Positions 27,384-36,479 of a stretch of 64,000 bases of DNA are shown here, piece by piece (positions within the stretch are counted from its first letter, which is position 1; the number at the start of each line of letters is the position of its first letter). The stretch is from Caulobacter sp. SLTY (GTDB taxonomy: Bacteria; Pseudomonadota; Alphaproteobacteria; Caulobacterales; Caulobacteraceae), in assembly GCF_009905535.1 (NCBI RefSeq), contig NZ_JAAALA010000014.1, forward strand, positions 39,334 through 103,333, written 5' to 3'. Below the pieces are notes generated by a model. The model was given only the letters and a program-made list of their open reading frames with translations. It was not told the origin of the DNA and made no database searches. A program made the translations under genes and the position numbers.

Positions 27384-28961
27384 TCAGAACACCAGGGCGC
27401 GGACTTCCTTCACATGCGGCAGAGCCTGAATCCGCGCCAGCAGGGCGGCGTCGGGCGCCTGGTCGACACCGACCAGGGCGATGGCGTCGTCGCCTGCGCC
27501 GACACGGCCGAGGTTGAAAGTGGCGATGTTGACCGCCGCCTCGCCCAGCATGCCGCCAAGCGCGCCGATGAAGCCCGGCTTGTCGAGGTTGTTGACGTAA
27601 AGCATGGCCGCGCCGAATGGGGCGTCCAGCTCCATGCCCTTGACCTCGATGATGCGCGGGATGCCGCCGATCACCGCCCCGGCGAACGACTTCTCGCCCG
27701 ACTCCGTGCCGATGGTGATGCGGATCAGGCTGTCATAGACCGGCGACAGCTCCTGGCGGTTCTCCGACACCGTCACGCCGCGTTCCTTGGCGATGGCGGG
27801 GGCGCTGACCATGTTGATCTCGGCCAGCATCGGGCGCAGCACCCCGGCCAGGGCCGCGGCCGTCATCGGCTTGACGTTCAGCTTGGCGACCTCGCCGATG
27901 TAGGCGACCTCGATGGATTTCAGGCCCGGGTCCATCATCTGGCCGGCGAAGAGACCCAGCTTTTCGGCCAGGGCGACGAAGGGCTTCAGCTTGGGCGCCT
28001 CGTCGGCGGTGATCGAGGGGCTGTTCAGGGCGTTGGTGATCGCCCCGGTCAGCAGGTAGTCGCTGATCTGTTCGGCCACCTGCAGGGCGACGTTCTCCTG
28101 GGCCTCGGCGGTGCTGGCGCCGAGGTGCGGGGTGGCGATGAAGTTGGGGGCGCCGAAGAGGACGTTCTCAGGCCCGGCCGGCTCCTGCACAAAGACGTCG
28201 AAGGCCGCGCCGCCGATGTGGCCGCTGTCCAGGCCGGCGCGCAGGGCCGCCTCATCGACCAGGCCGCCGCGGGCGCAGTTGATGATCCGCACGCCCTTGC
28301 GGGTCTTGGCCAGAGCTTCGGCCGACAGGATGTTGCGGGTCTTGTCGGTCAGCGGAGTGTGCAGGGTGATGAACTCGGCCCGCTCGATCAGCTCGTCGAT
28401 CTCGACCTTCTCGACACCCAGCTCGACGGCGCGTTCGGCCGACAGGAAGGGGTCGTAGGCGACGACCTTCATCTTCAGGCCCAGGGCCCGCTCGGCCACC
28501 AGGCTGCCGATGTTGCCGCAGCCGATCAGGCCCAGCGTCTTGTTGAACAGCTCCACCCCCATGAAGCGGTTCTTCTCCCACTTGCCGGCCTGGGTGGAGG
28601 CGTCGGCGGCGGGCAGTTCGCGGGCCAGGGCGAACATCATGGCGATGGCGTGCTCGGCGGTGGTGATCGAGTTGCCGAACGGGGTGTTCATCACCACGAT
28701 GCCCTTGGCCGTGGCGGCAGGGATATCCACATTGTCGACCCCGATGCCGGCCCGGCCGATGACCTTCATCTTGGTCGCGGCGGCCAGAACATCTTTGTCG
28801 GCCTTGGTGGCGCTGCGCACGGCCAGGCCGTCGTAGTCCCCGATGATCTTCAGCAGTTCGTCTTTGGACAGGCCGGTCTTCACATCGGCCTCGACGCCGC
28901 GCTTGGCGAAGATTTCGACGGCGGCGGGCGAGAGTTTGTCAGCAATCAGGACGCGGGGCAT
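27384..28961 (-). CDS. serA: D-3-phosphoglycerate dehydrogenase
   Basis: A 525-residue long-form PGDH: catalytic and NAD-binding domains (1-310), an allosteric substrate-binding domain (about 320-450) and a C-terminal ACT domain (about 455-525). The NAD loop is LIGCGNIGSLVAE, the catalytic Arg lies in INCARGGLVDEAAL, and the catalytic His in ATPHLGASTAEAQ. The ACT part, with VNNLDKPGFIGALGGMLGE, normally senses serine. It carries out the first step of serine synthesis. It is second in the serC-serA operon, with a 39-base gap. Confidence 0.96.
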   Translation of the reverse strand: MPRVLIADKLSPAAVEIFAKRGVEADVKTGLSKDELLKIIGDYDGLAVRSATKADKDVLAAATKMKVIGRAGIGVDNVDIPAATAKGIVVMNTPFGNSITTAEHAIAMMFALARELPAADASTQAGKWEKNRFMGVELFNKTLGLIGCGNIGSLVAERALGLKMKVVAYDPFLSAERAVELGVEKVEIDELIERAEFITLHTPLTDKTRNILSAEALAKTRKGVRIINCARGGLVDEAALRAGLDSGHIGGAAFDVFVQEPAGPENVLFGAPNFIATPHLGASTAEAQENVALQVAEQISDYLLTGAITNALNSPSITADEAPKLKPFVALAEKLGLFAGQMMDPGLKSIEVAYIGEVAKLNVKPMTAAALAGVLRPMLAEINMVSAPAIAKERGVTVSENRQELSPVYDSLIRITIGTESGEKSFAGAVIGGIPRIIEVKGMELDAPFGAAMLYVNNLDKPGFIGALGGMLGEAAVNIATFNLGRVGAGDDAIALVGVDQAPDAALLARIQALPHVKEVRALVF

Positions 28962-29000
28962 GGGTGCCTCCTCGTGTGCGTATTGAAACGGAGTGTGGGT

Positions 29001-30176
29001 TCAGGCCGAGGCGAGTTCGGCGGAGACGGTGGCGAAGGCCCAGTCCAGCCAGGGGGTCAGGGCTTCGACGTCGGCGGTTTCAATGGTGCAGCCGCACCAG
29101 ATGCGAAGGCCGGCAGGCGCGTCGCGATAGCCGCCGATGTCGTAGGCCGCCTTTTCCTTCTCCAGCAGGGAGGCCAGCTTCTTGGCGAAGTCGGCCTGGG
29201 CGTCGGCCGGCAGGGCGGCGATCGCGGGATCGACGACCTTGAGGCAAACGCTGGTATTGGAGCGGGTGGCGGGCTCGACCGCCAGGAAATCGACCCAGGG
29301 GGTCTTTTCCACCCAGGCCGCCAGGGCCGCGAAGTTGGCGTCGGCGCGGGCGTTTAGGCCTTTGAGGCCGCCGACATCCTTCGACCAGGCCAGGGCGTCG
29401 AGATAGTCTTGGACGCAGAGCATGGAGGGAGTGTTGATCGTGGCGCCTTCGAAGATCTCGGCGTTGATCTTCCCACCCTTGGTCATGCGGAAGAGTTTCG
29501 GCATCGGCCAGGCGGGGGTGTGGCTCTCCAGCCGCTCGACGGCGCGGGGCGAGAGGATCAGGACGCCGTGGGCGGCTTCCCCGCCGAGCGCCTTCTGCCA
29601 GCTGTAGGTGACGACATCGAGCTTGGCCCAGTCGAGCTTTTGGGCAAAGGCTGCGCTGGTGGCGTCGCAGATGGTCAGGCCGGTGCGATCGGCGGCGATG
29701 AAGTCGCCGTTCGGCACGCGGACGCCGGAGGTGGTGCCGTTCCAGGTGAACACCAGGTCGACGTCGGGGCGAACTTTGGTCAGGTCCGGCAGCCGGCCGT
29801 AGGGGGCGTCGAGCACCTCGACGTCGGGCAGCTTCAACTGCTTGGTGACATCGGTCACCCAATCCTTGCCGAAGGACTCAAAGGCGAGGAGCTGAACCGG
29901 CTTGGGGCCGAGCAGCGACCACAGGGCCATCTCGACGGCGCCGGTGTCGGAGCCGGGGACGATGCCGATCAGGTAGTCGGCCGGAACCTCGAGGATCTCG
30001 CGGGTCTGGTCGATGGCGCGCTTGAGGGCGGCCTTGCCGGGCTTGCCGCGATGCGAGCGGCCGAGGACGGCGTCACTCAAGTTTTCGGGGGTCCATCCGG
30101 GGCGCTTGGCGCAGGGGCCGGACGAAAATTCAGGGCGCGCGGGGCGCACTCCGGGCGTGGCCGGGGTCGTGGTCAT
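29001..30176 (-). CDS. serC: phosphoserine aminotransferase (alphaproteobacterial type)
   Basis: The ATG at 30176 is preceded by GGGAG eight bases upstream, giving 391 residues; the longer open frame runs through the leader and repeat cluster. The sequence starts [15 protein letters not shown], the mark of the class V aminotransferase subgroup used for serC in alphaproteobacteria and archaea. The PLP lysine is Lys195 ([13 protein letters not shown]). It converts 3-phosphohydroxypyruvate and glutamate to phosphoserine, the second step after SerA. The transcript leader may form hairpins that mask the ribosome site. Confidence 0.94.
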   Translation of the reverse strand: MTTTPATPGVRPARPEFSSGPCAKRPGWTPENLSDAVLGRSHRGKPGKAALKRAIDQTREILEVPADYLIGIVPGSDTGAVEMALWSLLGPKPVQLLAFESFGKDWVTDVTKQLKLPDVEVLDAPYGRLPDLTKVRPDVDLVFTWNGTTSGVRVPNGDFIAADRTGLTICDATSAAFAQKLDWAKLDVVTYSWQKALGGEAAHGVLILSPRAVERLESHTPAWPMPKLFRMTKGGKINAEIFEGATINTPSMLCVQDYLDALAWSKDVGGLKGLNARADANFAALAAWVEKTPWVDFLAVEPATRSNTSVCLKVVDPAIAALPADAQADFAKKLASLLEKEKAAYDIGGYRDAPAGLRIWCGCTIETADVEALTPWLDWAFATVSAELASA

Positions 30177-30187
30177 AGCGATGTCTC

Positions 30188-30250
30188 CCATCCTCACAGA
30201 TGGACTGGGCCTCGTTGGGGAGGCCTGGCCCGCCGGCCAGAGACCCGAAA
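30188..30250 (-). promoter_or_regulatory. structured serC leader (serC-motif RNA candidate)
   Basis: Read on the minus strand, three short stems follow each other just before serC: CTGGC/GCCAG (30225-30240), GGCCTC/GAGGCC (30208-30225) and CCATC/GATGG (30188-30203). The last stem reaches into the GATGGGAG ribosome site, so folding could block translation. A conserved serC leader RNA is known upstream of alphaproteobacterial serC-serA operons; I have not verified that this one matches its covariance model. Confidence 0.5.
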
Positions 30251-30292
30251 TTATGCGCCGCCGCAAGGGGAGATTTTCTGGTCCGGGTTGAA

Positions 30293-30442
30293 GGGGACTG
30301 GTTCGCCGCCTCGCTGGCCTGAATGGAGAGGTCTCGGTGGTCGCCCGGCGTACCTGTCCCCGGTGCGCCACGTCGGGGACAGGTACGCCGGGCGACGCCA
30401 GTGTTCTGCCGTTGCCGACGGCGCGGCGGCGAACCAGTCCCC
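30293..30442. repeat. four-unit alternating REP-like cluster
   Basis: Outer arms GGGGACTGGTTCGCCGCC (30293-30310) and its exact reverse complement (30425-30442) enclose a perfect 22-bp inverted repeat (30340-30361 and 30375-30396). The 22-bp arms contain GGGGACAGGTACGCCGG. Outer and inner units share the core GGGGACwGGTwCGCCG, in the order right, left, right, left. This is the organisation of BIME/REP clusters mobilised by RAYT-type transposases. No transposase is in the window. Confidence 0.8.
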
Positions 30443-30505
30443 GCTTCACGATCCGAAACCAGGATTGAGACGACACTGACCTCGACGCCCCCTATCACCC
30501 CGGCC

Positions 30506-31426
30506 ATGACCGTTTCCGCCGCCTCTCCGCGCGCCGCGCCGCCGATCGTCGACTGGCTGGTGCTGGCCGCGCTGGTGATCGCCTGGGGGTCGGCGTTCGC
30601 GGTGCTGAAGATCGCGGTGCATGATATTCCGCCGGCCTGGAACACGGTGCTGCGGCTGCTGGTGGCCAGCATCACCCTGGGGGTGATTTGCGCGGCGCGG
30701 GGTGAGCGGTTGCCGCGACTTCTGCCCCGGCCGGACGTGGCCTGGGCCTGGTATTCGGCCTTCGGCCTGATCGGGCTGGCGGCGCCCTTCTTCCTGTTCG
30801 CCTTTGCCGCCCAGGGCCTGCCCAGCGCCATCAACGCCATCTGCAACGGCTGCTCGCCGCTGTTCACCGCCGCCCTGGCCCATCTGATGCTGGCCGACGA
30901 CCGGCTGGACCTTCGCCGGGGCGCCGGCGTGGCGCTGGGCTTCGTCGGTCTGGTCGTGCTGGTCTGGCCTCGGGCGGCGACGGGCGGGGCGGTCGAGGGC
31001 CTGGCGCTGGGCGCCGCCATCCTCGGCGGCCTGCTTTACGCCGCCTCCAACATCATCACCCGCAAGGCGCCGCCGCTCAGCTCGACGGCCAGCGCCCTGC
31101 TGATGGTACTGACCGGCCTGGTGTTCGCGGTGGTCGGGGCCTTCGCCACCACCCCTCTGCCGCCCATCCCGCCGCTGAAGGCCTTGGCGGCGGTGACCGC
31201 CCTGGGTGTCTTCTCCACCGCGCTCGGCAGCGTCGGCTACGTCTGGCTGGTCCAACGGCGGGGGCCGGTGTTCATGAGCATGTCGATGTACCTGGCCCCG
31301 CTGTGGGCGACCCTGGTCGGGGTGGCGCTGATGGGAGAGCGGCTGGGCTGGACCACTTTTGCGGCGCTCGGCCTGATCCTGATGGGCGTGGGCCTGACGA
31401 CGTGGCGGTCAAACCGCGGCGGGTGA
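30506..31426 (+). CDS. DMT-superfamily (EamA) transporter
   Basis: The ATG at 30506 gives 306 residues with ten hydrophobic helices in two EamA repeats. The first begins at LVLAALVIAWGSAFAVLKI and the second at about residue 155 (LALGAAILGGLLYAASNII). The ending WTTFAALGLILMGVGLTTW is typical. The in-frame extension upstream is repeat-derived and has no membrane character. The cargo is unknown. Its last 18 bases overlap the convergent membrane-protein gene. It is not closely similar to the DMT protein at 4362. Confidence 0.85.
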   Translation: MTVSAASPRAAPPIVDWLVLAALVIAWGSAFAVLKIAVHDIPPAWNTVLRLLVASITLGVICAARGERLPRLLPRPDVAWAWYSAFGLIGLAAPFFLFAFAAQGLPSAINAICNGCSPLFTAALAHLMLADDRLDLRRGAGVALGFVGLVVLVWPRAATGGAVEGLALGAAILGGLLYAASNIITRKAPPLSSTASALLMVLTGLVFAVVGAFATTPLPPIPPLKALAAVTALGVFSTALGSVGYVWLVQRRGPVFMSMSMYLAPLWATLVGVALMGERLGWTTFAALGLILMGVGLTTWRSNRGG

Positions 31427-31873
31427 GGCGTCCAGTCGGGCTGCTTCCGCCTTCTGGGCGGCCACCCGGCGGCGCCAGGCGGTGGCGGTGCCGAAGGCGA
31501 TGCACAGGAGGATGCCCATGGTAACGGCGTTGTTCACCACGCCGTGGAAGAAGTCCGGCTTCTTCTCGCCCAGCATGTACCAGGCATGCAGCGTGAACTG
31601 GACCGCCTGTAGCAGCATGGCCCCCCCCAGCCACAGGCTGGCGTAGCGCACGGCCAGGGCCAGGAAGCCGGCCGCCAACAGAAAATCTCCGGACAGAAAC
31701 GCCAGGGTGCGCCATTCGTCGCCGAGGAATCTCGCCACCAGGAAGGCGTAGAGCGCCCCCGCCCCGACCAGCCATCCGGCCCAACGCTCCGCAACGCCGC
31801 CTTTCCACACGGAAAAGAGGACGGTTGCCAGAATGGCAACCCATACGATCAGGACAAGGATATAACTGGGCAT
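31409..31873 (-). CDS. unknown four-helix membrane protein
   Basis: A 154-residue protein with about four to five membrane segments: SYILVLIVWVAILATVLFSV, WLVGAGALYAFLVARFL, LLAAGFLALAVRY and a last helix ending in RRR. A Lys-rich loop with a HAWYMLGEKKPDFFHGVVNN sequence links the third and fourth. The C-terminus is charged and alanine-rich, probably cytoplasmic. I do not recognise the family. It is convergent with the DMT transporter, overlapping by 18 bases. Confidence 0.7.
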   Translation of the reverse strand: MPSYILVLIVWVAILATVLFSVWKGGVAERWAGWLVGAGALYAFLVARFLGDEWRTLAFLSGDFLLAAGFLALAVRYASLWLGGAMLLQAVQFTLHAWYMLGEKKPDFFHGVVNNAVTMGILLCIAFGTATAWRRRVAAQKAEAARLDASPAAV

Positions 31874-32044
31874 GTCTGTGTCAGGCTCTAGGCTGAATTA
31901 GGCATGACACCAGTTAAACTATCGCAACCTTGGTTGAACGGAGCCCGGCAAGTCGCGGCATAACGTCGATTTGTCGCACAGCCGAAATATTTGCTGCATC
32001 TGCAATCAACGGGGCTCGACGAAAGCGCCCGGCAGACGACTGTC

Positions 32045-32083
32045 AAAAGGAAAAGGGCGCGCCGACCTTTGGCCGGCGCGCCC
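32045..32083 (-). terminator. intrinsic terminator for the gene at 32109-32456
   Basis: Minus-strand stem GGGCGCGCCG/CGGCGCGCCC (32055-32064 with 32074-32083) is followed by TTTTCCTTTT. It lies 26 bases after the stop of the unknown gene. Confidence 0.85.
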
Positions 32084-32108
32084 CAAACTTTCGAACCCGG
32101 AGGTCGGT

Positions 32109-32456
32109 TTAGCCGACGTCGCGCAGGAAGCCCTTCGGCTTCTCGTCCGGCTCCGGCTTGTCTTCCACGCCGATCAGCTTGGTGCGGATGCCGACGCGAA
32201 GCTTCAGCTCGGCCATCTCGTTGTGCATGCCGACGATGGCGGTGCGGGCTTCGGCCAGGGCGGCGATGGCTTCCACCAGCTTGGCCTGGGCCGAGTCGCC
32301 GGTGACGGCGGACAGCTTCAGTTGAGCGCGGGCCTCGACAGCGCCGGCCAGGAGTTCGGCCGCTTCGACCATGGCCGCATCGATGGCCTTTTCGGTCGAG
32401 AACAGCTTGGTGGCCACACGCTGCGCCACAAATGCCTTATCCACTCTACCCTCCAT
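32109..32456 (-). CDS. unknown alanine-rich helical protein
   Basis: The frame can start at the ATG at 32456 (115 residues) or, better supported by a ribosome site (GGAGGG), at the GTG at 32444. The product is almost entirely helical: alternating Ala, Glu and Leu (AAMVEAAELLAGAVEARAQL, then EAIAALAEARTAIVGMHNEM) suggest a coiled coil. A charged tail follows (EDKPEPDEKPKGFLRD). There is no signal peptide or membrane segment. It resembles small phasin- or tether-like proteins in style only; no function is assigned. It ends at a strong terminator and is divergent from the hybrid kinase gene. Confidence 0.7.
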   Translation of the reverse strand: MEGRVDKAFVAQRVATKLFSTEKAIDAAMVEAAELLAGAVEARAQLKLSAVTGDSAQAKLVEAIAALAEARTAIVGMHNEMAELKLRVGIRTKLIGVEDKPEPDEKPKGFLRDVG

Positions 32457-32617
32457 TGAAGCCGTTAATGGCTTAGTAAGGATAGTAAACCAAATCTTAA
32501 CGTCCTCCAACGTGAATCAAGGGTTAATTTGTCGCATCGCGAACATTCGCGCTGGAAGCGAAGCGTTAGGAAGATTGCGCGATAACGCCCGGGAAACGGG
32601 GCCAAGAACTCGGGCAA

Positions 32618-34510
32618 ATGCAGCAACCGACGTCATCGCAGGAGACGGCTCACCACGCGCCCTTCCAGGCGCGGATCGCCAGCGTCGCGCTGGTGACGAC
32701 CCTGGCCGTCTTGCTGGTGGCATGCGCCAGCTTCCTGTTCCAGCAATGGTCGGTGGCCAAGCAGCAGACCAGCAACACTCAGCAGCTGCTGGCCAGCATC
32801 ATGGCCAATGTCGCCGCGCCCTCGATGGCCGACGGTGATGTGGTCGCGGCCCAGGCCGCCGTCGAGGCGGCCGCCAAGCCGGAATCGGTGGTTTCGGCCC
32901 GGCTGATCGACCCTCAGGGACGGGAGGTGGCCGCCAAGACCGACTCCGACCTGACGGCGACCAAGACCCTGGTCCAGCCGGTAATCTTCCAGGGCCGCAA
33001 GGTCGGCGAACTTCGGATCGGGGTGACCGACCCCAGCCTGGCGAAGATGCTGCCCCGCTTTCTGGCCCTGACCATGGCGCTGTTCTTCGGGGCGGCGGGC
33101 GCGGCCCTGTTCCTGTCCCGGGGCCTGGCCCGGCGGATCACCGCCCCGGTCGACCGACTGTCGCGGGCCATGGAAGAGGTCGCGGCCAGCGGCCAGTTCA
33201 AGCCGGTCGCCGAGAAGGCCACCGACGACGCCCTGTTCCGCAGCCTGGCGGGCAGTTTCAACCAGCTTCTGGCCAAGTTGAAAGCCAACGACGCTGACCT
33301 GCGCCACACCCTGGACGAGTTGGTCGTGGCCCGCGACGTGGCCAACAGCGCCAACGTCGCCAAGAGCCAGTTCCTGGCCAACATGAGCCATGAGATCCGC
33401 ACGCCCCTGAACGGCGTGCTGGCCATGGCCGATGTCATGAGCCGGGGCGAGCTGGACGGCCGACAGCGCGAACGCCTCAGTGTCATTCGCGAGTCGGGCG
33501 AGCTGTTGCTGGCCGTGCTCAACGACGTGCTGGACCTGTCGAAGATCGAGGCCGGCAAGCTGGAGCTGAAGCCCGGCGACTTCGACCTCGAGGAGCTGGC
33601 CGAGGGTTGCCGCCGCGCCTTCACGGTGTTGGCCCAGGAAAAGGGCCTGCGCTTCGACCTGACCGTCGAGCCGGACGCCGCCGGGGCCTGGAAGGGCGAC
33701 CGCGATCGGCTGCGCCAGATTCTCGGCAACCTGCTCAGCAACGCGGTGAAGTTCACCGTCGAAGGGGCGATCGGCGCCCGGTTCAGCCTGAACCCGGCCG
33801 GCGGGCTCCGTCTCACGGTGGCCGACACCGGCATCGGCATCGCCCCTGACAAGCTGCCGACCCTGTTCGACAAGTTCGTCCAGGCCGACAATTCCAGCAC
33901 CCGCGAGTTCGGCGGCTCCGGCCTTGGCCTGGCCATCTGCCGCGAGCTGGCCCAGCTGATGGGTGGCCAGATCGTCGCCCGCAGCGCGCCGGGCGAGGGG
34001 TCGACCTTCGTTGTCGATCTGCCCTTGGCCCGGGGTGAGGCGGTCATCCCCGCCGCCCTGCCGCAGGACGAGGTCGAGGCCGAGGGCGGCCGGGCGCTGC
34101 GTATCCTGGCGGCTGAGGACAACCTGACCAACCAGAAGGTGCTGCGCGCCGTGCTCGACCCACTTGACGTCGACCTGACCATAACCCCCGACGGCCAGTC
34201 GGTGGTCGAGGCCTGGCGCACCGGCGGCTTCGACCTGATCCTGATGGACATCCAGATGCCGGTGATGGACGGGGTCGAGGCGACCGAGACCATCCGCGCC
34301 GAGGAGCGCCGGGCCAACCTGCCGCGTATCCCCATCCTGGCCCTGACCGCCAACGCCATGACCTACCAGGTCGAACAGTACCTCGCGGCCGGCATGGACG
34401 GCCACGTCTCCAAGCCGATCGAGCTGCAGCGACTGTATGTCGCGATCGAACAGGCTCTGGCCGGCGTCAGCGAAGCGACCTCGAATACCGGCCAGGCGGC
34501 GGTCGCCTAG
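32618..34510 (+). CDS. hybrid sensor histidine kinase / receiver
   Basis: A 630-residue membrane kinase. Helix 1 is at about residues 20-42 and helix 2 at about 148-168, with a small periplasmic sensor between them (LIDPQGREVAAKTDSDL resembles a CHASE8-like module). A HAMP linker follows. The dimerisation domain has His258 in FLANMSHEIRTPLNG, and the ATPase domain contains NLLSNAVKFT, ADTGIGIAP and GSGLGLAI. The C-terminal receiver (about 495-615) has Asp544 in LILMDIQMPVMDG. It autophosphorylates and passes phosphate to its own receiver, so a separate phosphotransfer protein is expected. No partner regulator is adjacent. Confidence 0.92.
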   Translation: MQQPTSSQETAHHAPFQARIASVALVTTLAVLLVACASFLFQQWSVAKQQTSNTQQLLASIMANVAAPSMADGDVVAAQAAVEAAAKPESVVSARLIDPQGREVAAKTDSDLTATKTLVQPVIFQGRKVGELRIGVTDPSLAKMLPRFLALTMALFFGAAGAALFLSRGLARRITAPVDRLSRAMEEVAASGQFKPVAEKATDDALFRSLAGSFNQLLAKLKANDADLRHTLDELVVARDVANSANVAKSQFLANMSHEIRTPLNGVLAMADVMSRGELDGRQRERLSVIRESGELLLAVLNDVLDLSKIEAGKLELKPGDFDLEELAEGCRRAFTVLAQEKGLRFDLTVEPDAAGAWKGDRDRLRQILGNLLSNAVKFTVEGAIGARFSLNPAGGLRLTVADTGIGIAPDKLPTLFDKFVQADNSSTREFGGSGLGLAICRELAQLMGGQIVARSAPGEGSTFVVDLPLARGEAVIPAALPQDEVEAEGGRALRILAAEDNLTNQKVLRAVLDPLDVDLTITPDGQSVVEAWRTGGFDLILMDIQMPVMDGVEATETIRAEERRANLPRIPILALTANAMTYQVEQYLAAGMDGHVSKPIELQRLYVAIEQALAGVSEATSNTGQAAVA

Positions 34511-34631
34511 TTTTCCATTCCTGAACGCCAGACAACGAACCGGTCAGAACCGTTTCAGGCGCCGGGTGTTTAACTGTCCTCAACGTCGTCCACCCCACCT
34601 CCCGGCGGCGTGCTCAAGGAAGGACAAACCG

Positions 34632-34958
34632 ATGAAAAAGATCGCTATTGCCATCGTCGCGGCGTCGGCCCTGGCCGCCACCGCCGCCCCCGCCCTCGCC
34701 GCCCCGTGGCAGAACATCAACCAACGCCAGGCCAACCTCGATCGTCGGATCGACCAGGGCGTCCGCACCGGCGCGCTGAGCCGCCGTGAAGCCGCCAACC
34801 TGCGCCTAGAATTCCGCGGCATCGCCCGCCTCGAAGCCCGCTACCGGGCCACCGGCGGCCTGCAACAGTGGGAACGCCGTGACCTCGACCGTCGCTTCGA
34901 CGTGCTGAGCGCCAAGATCCGCTACGAGCGCCGCGACCGCGACGGCCGCCGCTACTAG
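34632..34958 (+). CDS. small secreted Arg-rich protein, Caulobacterales type
   Basis: The ATG at 34632 follows AAGGAAGGA and gives 108 residues. A classic signal peptide (MKKIAIAIVAASALAATAAP) is followed by PWQNINQRQANLDRRIDQGV. The rest is a helical, strongly basic sequence (EFRGIARLEARYRATGGLQ, then WERRDLDRRFD). Similar short periplasmic proteins with the NxRQANLxxRIDxG opening occur in Caulobacterales; none has a known function to my knowledge. It may bind nucleic acid or acidic polymers, or act as a chaperone. A terminator follows at 35013. Confidence 0.8.
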   Translation: MKKIAIAIVAASALAATAAPALAAPWQNINQRQANLDRRIDQGVRTGALSRREAANLRLEFRGIARLEARYRATGGLQQWERRDLDRRFDVLSAKIRYERRDRDGRRY

Positions 34959-35012
34959 GGATCTGAGAATACGGGCCGCCGCGTACCTCCCCCTCCAAGG
35001 CGGCCCGTCCGG

Positions 35013-35044
35013 CGCCCCCGCTCCCCACGGAGCGGGGGCGTTTT
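35013..35044 (+). terminator. intrinsic terminator after the secreted Arg-rich protein gene
   Basis: Stem CGCCCCCGCT/AGCGGGGGCG (35013-35022, 35031-35040) with an 8-base loop is followed by TTTT. It lies in the convergent gap before the phzF-type stop. Confidence 0.88.
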
Positions 35045-35049
35045 ACTGT

Positions 35050-35862
35050 TCAGAGCCTGAGTTGGCTCTCGATCACCGTCACCGCTTTGCCGCGCAGCAT
35101 CACCCGGTCGCCGACCAGCTCGCAATCCAGGTCGCCGCCCCGGCCTGGATAGGCCTGGTGGAAGCGCAGGCGGCCCCGGCCCAGCCTTTCGGCGAACAGG
35201 GGGCTGAGGATGCAGTGGGCCGAGCCGGTCGCCGGGTCCTCCGGGATGCCGGAGCCGGGGGCGAAGAAGCGGCTGACCACGTCGTAGGGCGAGCCCTCAT
35301 CCGCCAGCGCCGCCACCGCCAGGTTGCCCCGTCCGCCGGTCGCCTCGCCCACGATGGTGTTGATCGCGGCGAGATCGGGGGTCAGGGCGCGCACCTGCGC
35401 CTCGCTGCCCAGCACCGCGACCAGATAGCTGGCGGCCCACACCTCCGCCTGGACGCCGCCAAGGGCCTCAAGCAGTCCGCTCGGAGCGGCCGTGGGTCTG
35501 GGCGGGTTGGCCGGAAAGTCCATGGCGTAGAGGTCGCCCTCGCGGCTCACGGTCAGCACCCCAGATTTGGTCTCAAAGGCGACCTGCGGCGCGTCCAGGC
35601 CCAGTTCCGCGAACAGCATATGGGCCGAAGCCAGGGTGGCGTGGCCACACAGCGGCACCTCCAGCGCCGGGGTGAACCAGCGCAGGCCGAACCGGGCCGC
35701 ATCGTCGGTCTTCAGCAGAAAGGCGGTTTCGGCCTGGTTGTTCTCTGCCGCCAGGGTCTGCATCCAGGCCTCGTCCGGCCAGGCGTCGAACGGCGCGACC
35801 ACACAGGCGGGATTGCCCTTGAACGGGGCGGCGGCGAAGGCGTCGATGGTCCACTGGCGCAT
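35050..35862 (-). CDS. PhzF-family isomerase
   Basis: A 270-residue protein of the PhzF/YddE type, a diaminopimelate-epimerase-like fold. The N-terminal [14 protein letters not shown] form (here [17 protein letters not shown]) and the acid-base residue Glu45 in [10 protein letters not shown] are present, as are [19 protein letters not shown] and [15 protein letters not shown]. The phenazine enzyme isomerises trans-2,3-dihydro-3-hydroxyanthranilate; most homologues have unknown substrates. No phenazine genes are near. It follows the nucleotidyltransferase gene by 9 bases on the same strand. Confidence 0.9.
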   Translation of the reverse strand: MRQWTIDAFAAAPFKGNPACVVAPFDAWPDEAWMQTLAAENNQAETAFLLKTDDAARFGLRWFTPALEVPLCGHATLASAHMLFAELGLDAPQVAFETKSGVLTVSREGDLYAMDFPANPPRPTAAPSGLLEALGGVQAEVWAASYLVAVLGSEAQVRALTPDLAAINTIVGEATGGRGNLAVAALADEGSPYDVVSRFFAPGSGIPEDPATGSAHCILSPLFAERLGRGRLRFHQAYPGRGGDLDCELVGDRVMLRGKAVTVIESQLRL

Positions 35863-35871
35863 GGGGGCTCC

Positions 35872-36438
35872 CTAGGGCTCGAGGATCTTGATTTCGGGCC
35901 AGCGGGCCTTGGCCGAGGCGGTGGTCTTGGGCCAGCCCTTGGCCAGCGGCCGGTTCGGATTGGGCCGCAGGGTCATGGCGAAGACGTCGTCCAGGCCGAA
36001 GGGGGCCTCGATGGTCAGGCGGTCGTCCTTCTCCAGCCGGATGCCGACACTGAAGGCCGGAGCGACGAACCGCGACAGGGCCTCGGCGCTGTTCGACAGG
36101 GGGGCGTAGGGCTCGCCGAAGTGGTCCTCGAACCACAGGTGGACGCGGGCCTGGTTGCGGACTTCCACCAGTTCGTTCAGCGGCGGCGGAAAGTGACCGG
36201 CGGCCTGCTTGATGAAAACGTCCTCGGCCTCGTAGCTGGTGTCGGGGTCGAAGTAGACGAGGTCGTAGTCCCGCACCCCGTAGTCGGCCTCGCGGCCGGT
36301 CAGGTGGTTCCAGACCCGCTGGTAGACAGCGCCCGAGACATAGAGCCAATCGGGCAGGTCGAGATCGCGGGCGTGATGGAGCGCCGTCATAAGGGTGGGA
36401 GCGGCGCGGACGATCTCTTCTAGGCGGGCGTTCAGCAT
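35872..36438 (-). CDS. DUF925-family nucleotidyltransferase
   Basis: A 188-residue protein with the features of the DUF925 nucleotidyltransferase group: LYVSGAVYQRVWNHLTGREA followed by YGVRDYDLVYFDPDTSYEAE, where the Asp residues of YGVRDYDLVYFD probably hold the metal. The later HLWFEDHFGEPYAPL and TIEAPFGLDDVFAMTLRPNP are also characteristic. The biochemical role is unknown. It leads a two-gene run with PhzF. Confidence 0.85.
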   Translation of the reverse strand: MLNARLEEIVRAAPTLMTALHHARDLDLPDWLYVSGAVYQRVWNHLTGREADYGVRDYDLVYFDPDTSYEAEDVFIKQAAGHFPPPLNELVEVRNQARVHLWFEDHFGEPYAPLSNSAEALSRFVAPAFSVGIRLEKDDRLTIEAPFGLDDVFAMTLRPNPNRPLAKGWPKTTASAKARWPEIKILEP

Positions 36439-36479
36439 GGTCGGCCTTTGCGAGCGGGCCGACTGTCTTCGTCGATTCT

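Larger units (their letters stand above)
30177..30505. other. 329-base region between serC and the DMT transporter
   Basis: This divergent region contains, from left to right, the structured serC leader (30188-30250) and the four-unit repeat cluster (30293-30442). The frames that cross it on both strands are Arg/Pro-rich translations of the repeats and are not genes. Confidence 0.8.

Noticed and set aside
32465..32479. CtrA-like site TTAA-N7-GTAA upstream of the unknown helical protein
   Set aside because: One mismatch in a short degenerate motif; too weak to call without comparison.
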